This document shows positions 26,130-30,893 of a stretch of 30,893 nt of DNA, in pieces. The position numbers and the translations under genes are program-made. Numbering within the stretch: the first letter of the stretch is position 1; every line of letters starts with the position of its first letter. Below the pieces are notes generated by a model. The model worked only from the letters and a program-made list of their open reading frames with translations. It was not told the DNA's origin and searched no databases. This DNA comes from a virus, in the IMG/VR virus record IMGVR_UViG_3300037042_004475, positions 1 through 30,893 of that record. One strand, 5' to 3'.

Positions 26130-26456
26130 TCAACGAAATTCGGAAAGACCATTATCTTGACGAGAATAATGACCGTCAAAGTGAAGAAGAAGCATAGCAT
26201 AATGAATGACCTTCATCAAATCTCTTTTATTGCGACCATCTTTATCTCCATAACGAGAACCATACTTCAGAATATTTGCTTGACAGAATCCGGGAGCAAG
26301 GTCTTTTGCTGCCATTAAATCAATTGTCTGAATATCTTTATAGTCTTCATTATGTCCGCAATAATGACTTCCATAAGTACTCGTCACGTAGTCTTCAATA
26401 TCTTTGATAATTTTATCTTCGTTATACTTCCAAAGATTGTTTTTTGTTTCACTCAT
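26130..26456 (-). CDS. DUF3310-like protein, 108 aa
   Basis: I start at MSETKNNLWKYNEDKIIKDI; upstream codons of the same frame run through a terminator. YKDIQTIDLMAAKDLAPGFC, ANILKYGSRYGDKDGRNKRD and LMKVIHYAMLLLHFDGHY fit the DUF3310 pattern (phage proteins with an ID-IEA, GF-xGN-xKY, K-DL-K--YL signature). That family has been loosely called nucleotide kinase-like without proof. A TATAAT box 22 nt before the ATG suggests its own promoter. The 3' end is 23 nt before gp45. Confidence 0.72.
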   Translation of the reverse strand: MSETKNNLWKYNEDKIIKDIEDYVTSTYGSHYCGHNEDYKDIQTIDLMAAKDLAPGFCQANILKYGSRYGDKDGRNKRDLMKVIHYAMLLLHFDGHYSRQDNGLSEFR

Positions 26457-26478
26457 ATCTACATTAAATGGTATTTGA

Positions 26479-26484
26479 ATTATA
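26479..26484 (-). promoter_or_regulatory. -10 box (TATAAT) at the end of a terminator
   Basis: TATAAT lies directly after the T run of the terminator at 26484-26514 and 22 nt before the ATG at 26456, the same geometry as the punctuation cassettes. The conserved block is absent at the expected place, and there is no good -35, so strength is uncertain. Confidence 0.5.
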
Positions 26485-26514
26485 AAAAAAGAGAAAGAAT
26501 AGGTTCTTTCTCTT
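26484..26514 (-). terminator. Strong intrinsic terminator
   Basis: Minus strand: AAGAGAAAGAA, loop CCTA, TTCTTTCTCTT, then a T run. An 11-bp perfect stem, 54 nt after the stop of 26569-26796. It should separate the upstream small genes from the clamp operon. Confidence 0.85.
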
Positions 26515-26551
26515 AGTCTATCATAAATTTTTGATAATTGCAATTGTCACA

Positions 26552-26571
26552 TAAACATTATATTATGTTTA
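26552..26571. repeat. 20-bp palindrome at the end of a gene
   Basis: Arms TAAACAT and ATGTTTA flank a 6-bp AT centre. It includes the TAA stop of 26569-26796. A related string, TAAACTTGCRTAA, occurs here (26569-26581) and after the stop of 26854-27114. It could be an operator or a weak RNA hairpin; no partner is visible. Confidence 0.4.
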
Positions 26572-26796
26572 CGCAAGTTTATAATCCTCCTGATAATATC
26601 CACTTATGACTTTATCATCCCAAGCAGTCGGACAATTAGATAGACGATGATGAAGATGATTCAATCCTGAAATCTGATAGTCCTCATACTGATTGTCCTG
26701 AAGAATTCCGATGAGATGCTTTCGTTCATTTGATGTCTTCGGATGACGAAGAGCACATCTGTTGATTCCTTCCAGATTTCTGTAAGTTCGGGACAT
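26569..26796 (-). CDS. Conserved cyanophage hypothetical, 75 aa
   Basis: Starts MSRTYRNLEGINRCALRHPK, then TSNERKHLIGILQDNQYEDY. The MSRTYRNL---ALRHPKT-NE opening is one I associate with small proteins next to gp45 in cyanophages. It is basic, with several His (LNHLHHRLSN). A possible promoter, with TATAAA and a short palindrome ACTAT/ATAGT, lies about 25 nt upstream. Function unknown. Confidence 0.65.
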   Translation of the reverse strand: MSRTYRNLEGINRCALRHPKTSNERKHLIGILQDNQYEDYQISGLNHLHHRLSNCPTAWDDKVISGYYQEDYKLA

Positions 26797-26853
26797 AATT
26801 CCAATCCTCAATTACACATACTATTTTATAGTACTTTTGATTCTTATGCAAGT

Positions 26854-27114
26854 TTATGCATAAGAATAGTCATCATAATAATCACTATTATCAATAACTT
26901 CCCATTCAGCATCAGCTTCAAGATACTCTTGAAGCTTCACTTTGTCGTTTACATCTACACAATCAATTCCAATAGTAGCCGTACAAAGTGCAGGACCATA
27001 CTCAGGAGGGTCATAATAAGACCCTTCATAAGTGAGAACTACATTATCAACCACTGCAGTTACAGTCATTTCCTGTAGTTCATTATTTACTGAAATGTTC
27101 TCAATCTCAATCAT
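26854..27114 (-). CDS. Hypothetical acidic protein, 86 aa
   Basis: Starts MIEIENISVNNELQEMTVTA and is probably a beta-sandwich-like protein (VVDNVVLTYEGSYYDPPEYG, CTATIGIDCVDVNDK) with an acidic Tyr-rich tail (NSDYYDDYSYA). GAGAAG precedes the ATG. A terminator lies 30 nt upstream, so it needs its own promoter or read-through. Function unknown. Confidence 0.6.
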   Translation of the reverse strand: MIEIENISVNNELQEMTVTAVVDNVVLTYEGSYYDPPEYGPALCTATIGIDCVDVNDKVKLQEYLEADAEWEVIDNSDYYDDYSYA

Positions 27115-27146
27115 TTGGTTCTTCTCACTTTAGGGATTTGTTATTG

Positions 27147-27171
27147 AAAAAAGAGGGGAATCACCCCTCTT
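27147..27171 (-). terminator. Intrinsic terminator
   Basis: Minus strand: AAGAGGGG, loop TGATT, CCCCTCTT, then a T run. The TGA of the possible 23-aa gene falls in the loop. Confidence 0.8.
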
Positions 27172-27232
27172 CAGTTTTAGTTTCGATGGATTGTTGGAAC
27201 TCTGCATCTTTATCTAGAAAAAGTTGTGTCAT
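27161..27232 (-). CDS. Possible leader micro-gene, 23 aa
   Basis: Starts MTQLFLDKDAEFQQSIETKT and ends EEG at a TGA in the loop of the terminator at 27147-27171. The promoter at 27302-27330 lies 69 nt upstream. Ribosomes translating to the end would cover the 5' arm of the hairpin, which could couple translation to termination. No ribosome site is seen and the length is short, so this may be chance. Confidence 0.35.
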   Translation of the reverse strand: MTQLFLDKDAEFQQSIETKTEEG

Positions 27233-27301
27233 AGGAAGAAAAAGTGGCAAAGGTTGTTCTATATATCACAGAAAAAGGGATTAACCTTCTTCTGTGTTCA
27301 T

Positions 27302-27330
27302 AGTATATCACAAAAGAAAAATAAATTCAA
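27302..27330 (-). promoter_or_regulatory. Sigma70-type promoter after the GIY-YIG gene
   Basis: TTGAAT (27325-27330), a 17-nt spacer and TATACT (27302-27307), minus strand. The -35 box overlaps the TGA stop of the endonuclease gene. A second copy of TTCTGTGATATA lies about 40 nt downstream (near 27262), suggesting a tandem promoter or an operator. It drives the 23-aa frame and, past the terminator, the 86-aa gene. Confidence 0.7.
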
Positions 27331-28019
27331 GTGCTTATGGACGGTTCATATTTCGTCCATCCTTTATGATGAAGGCATTTGTTGTTTAAAACATTACATA
27401 AAGCACTTGTTGTAAGATTATGTTTTTTACAAAATTGTGTAAGATTGATTTCATCATAAACAACTCCATTGGGAGACAATACAGTAAAAGATTTTTCAAG
27501 TTGTTTTGCTCTCATATCTCCCCCAATTTTTCCATAAAAACTTTTTTCTTCATTGGTTAATGCGTGAATTCCAACTCCCATATCACGAGCTTTAGACCCA
27601 GCATTTTTTGATATTTGAATTCGTTCTTCCTTTGTGTAGGAAAACATTCCTAATTTATTTTCATATGTTTTTTTACCATTCAATTTCCCTATTTCACATA
27701 AAATTTCTCTTGGAATACCAAATTCTCCACCAGAACTCATATTATAACCATAATTTTTATGATTGGATTTATAATAACTTATCCAATATTCTTCTTTTTC
27801 ATTTAATTTTTTCAAATCACATTCTTCAACAATACCCCAAATAAAACAATCCCAACCATATTTTTTTATTGCTCTATAAAAAAGATAATCAAGTCTATTT
27901 GTATCTTTTTTATGTTGCTTTATTCTTAAATTAAACTGTTGTTTTGTTTGACCTATGTATTTTTTTCCAGTAAAAATATTATGGGCACAATAAATTAATC
28001 CCATTGATTGATTTTTCAT
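27327..28019 (-). CDS. GIY-YIG homing endonuclease, 230 aa
   Basis: The nuclease domain at residues 6-100 is canonical: GLIYCAHN (7-14), KYIGQT (20-25), Arg32 (LRIKQH), the metal-binding Glu in NEKEEYWIS (73-81) and the closing YNMSSGGEFG. The middle has NUMOD3-like Gly/Lys repeats (IGKLNGKKT, IGGDMRAK). The C-terminus (SPNGVVYDEINLTQFCKKHN, then HHKGWTKY) is a NUMOD1/IENR1-type DNA-binding helix module. It differs clearly from the GIY-YIG protein at 6804-7487. It lies between cobS and small genes, with no sign of an intron. Confidence 0.92.
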   Translation of the reverse strand: MKNQSMGLIYCAHNIFTGKKYIGQTKQQFNLRIKQHKKDTNRLDYLFYRAIKKYGWDCFIWGIVEECDLKKLNEKEEYWISYYKSNHKNYGYNMSSGGEFGIPREILCEIGKLNGKKTYENKLGMFSYTKEERIQISKNAGSKARDMGVGIHALTNEEKSFYGKIGGDMRAKQLEKSFTVLSPNGVVYDEINLTQFCKKHNLTTSALCNVLNNKCLHHKGWTKYEPSIST

Positions 28020-28042
28020 TCTACTCTAACTGACTGCATTAC

Positions 28043-28050
28043 TATTTATA
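28043..28050 (-). promoter_or_regulatory. T4-type late promoter (TATAAATA), second GIY-YIG gene
   Basis: Exact consensus 23 nt upstream of the ATG at 28019, inside the inverted-repeat loop and just after the terminator T run. Confidence 0.75.
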
Positions 28051-28052
28051 TT

Positions 28053-28076
28053 AAAAGGAGAGTATTTCTACTCTCC
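28053..28076 (-). terminator. Intrinsic terminator after cobS
   Basis: Minus strand: GGAGAGTA, loop GAAA, TACTCTCC, then TTTT. An 8-bp perfect stem with a stable GNRA tetraloop. Confidence 0.85.
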
Positions 28077-28106
28077 CACCCGAAGATTGCAGTCAGTCAG
28101 GCACTT

Positions 28107-29216
28107 TTATTTATCTTCATCATTGACGGCAGACTCTTTAATAAAATCCGCATCAATTTTATCATACAACTCCATAAAACAAGTTTTAGTTTCATCATCA
28201 AAACCAGAAAGACAAAGACTAATTGCTTTACTTTTTTTACCAAAAATAGAATATGCTTTTAGAATGTGGACTAAACGACGAGTTGAAATTACTTCGTCAA
28301 TACCACCATCAGCAAAAGTTTTCCTTACAATTTCTGCCCAAGTACAAAGATGGGAAACAAAATCAGTATGTTCCTTAATCATAGGAATTTTAAGTGATTC
28401 CGCAATTTTAGTCAAAATTTTAGTTTCAACAGAAATAGTAGGATAACTTTGTTCCATCATAATTGGGAAACGGTCAAGCATAGCAGAGTTCATAACATTA
28501 GTACCGATGAAACGACCATCATCAGAACCTTTACCTTTGGTGTTAGCAGTTGCAATCACATTGAAACCTGCTTTAGGAGCAACTTGCTTACCAATTTTCT
28601 TAAGGAAAACACCTTTACCCTCAAGAACAGATTGAAGACACATAATCTTATTAGATGCCAAGTCAATCTCATCAAGTAGAAGAATTGCACCACGTTCCAT
28701 TGCTTCCACAACAGGACCATTTTTCCAGACCGTTTCGCCACCCAGCATTTTAAATCCACCAAGAAGATCGTCAGCATCAGTTTCCATAGTAATATTTACT
28801 CGAATAAATTCTCGATTCAATTGAGCGCAAGACTGCTCCACACTGAAAGTCTTACCATTGCCAGAGAGACCAGTGATAAACACTGGATAAAAAATTCCAG
28901 ACTGAATAACTTTCTTAACATCACTGAAGTTCCCAAAAGGAACAAAGTTAGTATCCTTTTGAGGAATAAGATTTTGATTTACATTATCAAGAGTAGAAAT
29001 AGGATTCATAGAAGGTGCATTATAAGTTTCTTCAAGTTCGTCAATTTTGTCTTGAGTAATTTCAAGATTCCACTTTCCCCGTGAAACCTTAAAGTTAGAA
29101 AGTTTCTTAGAGAGAGTAGCATAAGTTGTTCCCAGTTCATCAGCAACAGCACGAACTGCCTCTGCTCCAAATTCTGTGCCAAATTTTTCTTTCAGCAGGT
29201 CAATTGCGGTTTCCAT
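28107..29216 (-). CDS. cobS: CobS-like MoxR-family AAA+ ATPase, 369 aa
   Basis: I start at METAIDLLKEKFGTEFGAEA; the frame upstream runs through the promoter cassette. Residues 1-65 form a helical domain (VRAVADELGTTYATLSKKLS) that may bind DNA or protein. The AAA+ domain has Walker A GLSGNGKT (116-123), Walker B LLLDEID (179-185), sensor NVIATANTKG, and LDRFP, typical of CobS/MoxR. Cellular CobS is part of the cobaltochelatase of B12 synthesis. Phages carry no full chelatase, so it more likely acts with the VWA partner upstream as a MoxR/VWA remodelling pair. The outer GATAAATA box at 28108-28115 overlaps its stop. Confidence 0.9.
   Translation of the reverse strand: METAIDLLKEKFGTEFGAEAVRAVADELGTTYATLSKKLSNFKVSRGKWNLEITQDKIDELEETYNAPSMNPISTLDNVNQNLIPQKDTNFVPFGNFSDVKKVIQSGIFYPVFITGLSGNGKTFSVEQSCAQLNREFIRVNITMETDADDLLGGFKMLGGETVWKNGPVVEAMERGAILLLDEIDLASNKIMCLQSVLEGKGVFLKKIGKQVAPKAGFNVIATANTKGKGSDDGRFIGTNVMNSAMLDRFPIMMEQSYPTISVETKILTKIAESLKIPMIKEHTDFVSHLCTWAEIVRKTFADGGIDEVISTRRLVHILKAYSIFGKKSKAISLCLSGFDDETKTCFMELYDKIDADFIKESAVNDEDK
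28108..28115 (-). promoter_or_regulatory. Outer late-promoter-like box (GATAAATA)
   Basis: Overlaps the end of the cobS-like gene (Asp-Lys-stop) and lies outside the endonuclease repeat arms. It shares ATAAATAAAAGTG with the outer box at 10625-10632. It might only reflect coding sequence. Confidence 0.35.
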
Positions 29217-29249
29217 AATAAATTGTTGGTCTGTCTTGACTACCCTTAC

Positions 29250-29306
29250 AGTATAGTACAAAAAAAGGTGCCTCAGGGGCACCTTGGGACAGTTTGGAAA
29301 GTGGTT
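29250..29306 (-). promoter_or_regulatory. Punctuation cassette copy 10: terminator-promoter before cobS
   Basis: The most divergent block (AACCACTTTCCA, then AACTGTCCCA at 29285-29306) yet the same 29-nt spacing to TATACT at 29250-29255. The spacer is a strong terminator (AAGGTGCC, loop CCTGA, GGCACCTT, seven T). The ATG of the cobS-like gene is 33 nt on, longer than in other copies. It is about 16 kb from the nearest other copy. Confidence 0.7.
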
Positions 29307-29325
29307 CAGTTATCACTCACAGACA

Positions 29326-30893
29326 TCAGGCAATCAAGGAAATAAAATTTCCAAGTACTTTCTTATTAGTCTTTTTCTTACTCAACATTTTACTAAAACT
29401 GCTTTTAATCTGTGCTTTTGTTGCATTCTCGGGAACAGAAAACTCTTCATCTTGTGACAGAGAAGATGAAAGAAGAACGTTGAATTGGTCGAAACCAGTT
29501 CCACTGAACTGAACGGAAGAATTCTTCCTAAATTCAGCCTTCATTTTCTCATAGTGTTCTTGACCGGGGCCATACCAACGGAAGCAAGACTGAAAATCAC
29601 GACCAGGAGTAATTCTAAAGTTCACCAGATTCACAGTCGGGAACTTATCTTTCACAGTTTGAAGAAGAATCTTCGCATAGGATGGAAAGTGGTCGTATCC
29701 AAATGGAGAATAAATTCTACCAGTCTTGCGGTCACGAATCGCAGTGCGAGGATACCTAGTATTTCCCACATATGAAGGTGCATCGGGATAATGACCCTTG
29801 CGTTCAACCGTCACAGAGTTCTGATAACCTTCACCATCTGTCAGAAAGATTACATTCACTTTCTGAAGTTTATTCTTTGCCTGAAAGTCAGGAATCAAAG
29901 AGTGAAGAGCAATAATACTTTCACCTAGAGGAGAACCTGAAAGGTCAAGATGATGAGGAACTGCACCATGACGTTTCTGATAAGATTCACACACAGTCCA
30001 GATGTTCTTGAGTTGTTCCTCAAGAACACGATTGTTTGTTTTGCTGGTAAAGAAATTCATCAGACGGAATGAGTTTTCAGGTGCAATCACTCCAGGAACT
30101 TTATCATACATAGGAGGATGATTTGATTGAAGTTCAATATAAGAATTACAATCCAGAGTGAAAGCATAAACCTCAAATGGAATATTCACCTTACGACAGA
30201 ACCAAATGAGATTCAGTAGTTGCTTATAAGCATCCAGAAGGAACTCACTCATCGAACCAGACCAGTCAAGAATAAAAATCAGACCGTGATTCTTACCGTC
30301 AGGCACCACTGAGACCTTCTTAAACAGGTCTTCATTGTACTTATAGGTATGAAGTTGAGAAGTATCAAGAATACCCGTGCGGGCCGTGCTAGAGCGTGCA
30401 TATTGGTCTGCAGACTTCTTACATTCAAACTCTTTGACTAGATAAGAAACTTCCTTTTCTGCAGACTTTTTGTAAGAAGCATAGTTCTTACACATTTGTT
30501 CGTATGTATCACGAACCCAAGAATTAGAGTGATTTCCATAAAACTCTGCTGTTTTTTGATGAATGAACTCATTCGGAATAATCATTGTCTCAAGATTCAT
30601 CTTCGGAAGTTCTACATATGCAGTTTCTTGAGCTTTTTTATCCACAAGTTCTTGAGACTTCTCATCAAAAGAACGTGAAGTCTTGGAAGAAAGTTCATCT
30701 TTTTCTGCATTGTTGTGCTGATTACTTGCTTCCTGGCCGAAACCATCACCATTCGGTGCTTCCATTGACTTATTCATCTCATCACCGAAAGATTCACCTT
30801 CAGTTTGAGATTGACCCTGAGAATCCTGTTCCAGTTGAGTCTTGTTTTGACCGTTCTCATTCTCTCCTTCTTGAGAAGAAGAGTTCTGTTGAG
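29326..30893 (-). CDS. VWA-domain protein (CobT-like), 5' end outside window, at least 521 aa
   Basis: The frame is open to the window edge, so the Met at 30777 is internal and the true start lies further right. The visible N-terminus is disordered and Gln/Glu/Ser/Asn-rich. The von Willebrand A domain follows in the second half: the MIDAS motif DWSGS in LIFILDWSGSMSEF, a Leu/Ile-rich helix, DLSGSPLGESIIALHSLI (MIDAS Thr/Ser region) and VIFLTDGEG. A CobT-type VWA next to a CobS-type ATPase is the expected MoxR/VWA pairing, in which the VWA protein recruits a target for the ATPase. The target in cyanophages is unknown; virion assembly or host remodelling are possible. Confidence 0.85.
   Translation of the reverse strand, partial: QQNSSSQEGENENGQNKTQLEQDSQGQSQTEGESFGDEMNKSMEAPNGDGFGQEASNQHNNAEKDELSSKTSRSFDEKSQELVDKKAQETAYVELPKMNLETMIIPNEFIHQKTAEFYGNHSNSWVRDTYEQMCKNYASYKKSAEKEVSYLVKEFECKKSADQYARSSTARTGILDTSQLHTYKYNEDLFKKVSVVPDGKNHGLIFILDWSGSMSEFLLDAYKQLLNLIWFCRKVNIPFEVYAFTLDCNSYIELQSNHPPMYDKVPGVIAPENSFRLMNFFTSKTNNRVLEEQLKNIWTVCESYQKRHGAVPHHLDLSGSPLGESIIALHSLIPDFQAKNKLQKVNVIFLTDGEGYQNSVTVERKGHYPDAPSYVGNTRYPRTAIRDRKTGRIYSPFGYDHFPSYAKILLQTVKDKFPTVNLVNFRITPGRDFQSCFRWYGPGQEHYEKMKAEFRKNSSVQFSGTGFDQFNVLLSSSLSQDEEFSVPENATKAQIKSSFSKMLSKKKTNKKVLGNFISLIA

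Larger units (their letters stand above)
28026..28100 (-). repeat. Inverted-repeat leader of the second GIY-YIG gene
   Basis: Arms CTGACTGACTGCA (28088-28100) and TGCAGTCAGTTAG (28026-28038), minus strand, pair over 13 bp with one G-U wobble. They enclose a perfect terminator (28053-28076) and TATAAATA. The inner arm ends with TTAGAGTAGAA next to the ATG, the same bases as in the first GIY-YIG leader. Confidence 0.8.

Noticed and set aside
1-30893. T4-type MotA boxes for middle promoters
   Set aside because: I found no TGCTTTA-like box about 30 nt before a -10 element at the replication genes. The conserved block of the cassettes is different in sequence and position.

Overview
The window is an almost fully coding, AT-rich stretch of a T4-like cyanophage (Kyanoviridae-type myovirus of marine Synechococcus or Prochlorococcus). 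Every gene I accept is read on the minus strand, so transcription runs from right (30893) to left (1). The assignment rests on the T4 replication block in the order gp45, a conserved linker gene, gp44, gp62, RegA, then gp43, UvsX and gp41. It is also supported by genes typical of cyanophages: Hsp20, MazG, a 2OG-Fe(II) oxygenase, a CobS-like MoxR ATPase with a VWA partner, and Sm-like proteins.

Layout in transcription order. (1) 30893-28107: a VWA/CobT-like protein (5' end outside the window) and the CobS-like AAA+ ATPase, separated by a terminator-promoter cassette. (2) 28019-26457: a GIY-YIG homing endonuclease, small proteins of unknown function, and a DUF3310-like protein. (3) 26106-15814: the replication core, made of sliding clamp, clamp loader, RegA repressor, Hsp20, a nested 56-aa gene, two tandem Sm-like paralogues, DNA polymerase, UvsX recombinase, 2OG oxygenase, DnaB-type helicase and MazG. 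(4) 15692-13519: a predicted EDxHD-type endonuclease, three small genes, and a 249-aa protein behind a late promoter. (5) 13431-1: about 48 mostly tiny overlapping genes, including a peptidyl-tRNA hydrolase 2 gene, an HNH and a GIY-YIG homing endonuclease, and several paralogue pairs. Nearly all the rest have no assignable function. Ten of the genes listed for region 5, and five elsewhere, are under 60 codons and were found by reading the sequence directly.

Two regulatory architectures stand out. The first is a roughly 57-bp punctuation cassette, present ten times. It has a conserved 22-bp block starting at the end of the upstream gene, a variable spacer of exactly 29 or 30 nt (a strong hairpin in four copies), a TATAAT-like -10 box, and a start codon 22-26 nt further on (33 nt in one copy). 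The second is a leader in front of the homing endonuclease genes. A T4-type late promoter (TATAAATA) and a terminator hairpin sit in the loop between two inverted-repeat arms, so only transcripts started at the late promoter would carry a ribosome site free of the long stem. This resembles the hairpin control known for T4 I-TevI.

Gene packing is extreme. Most neighbours overlap by ATGA, or by an 8-nt module that encodes Asp-stop in one frame and Met-Thr in the next. One small gene (7767-7984) appears frameshifted. The left window edge repeats, at about 97% identity, the start of a gene located 6 kb away.
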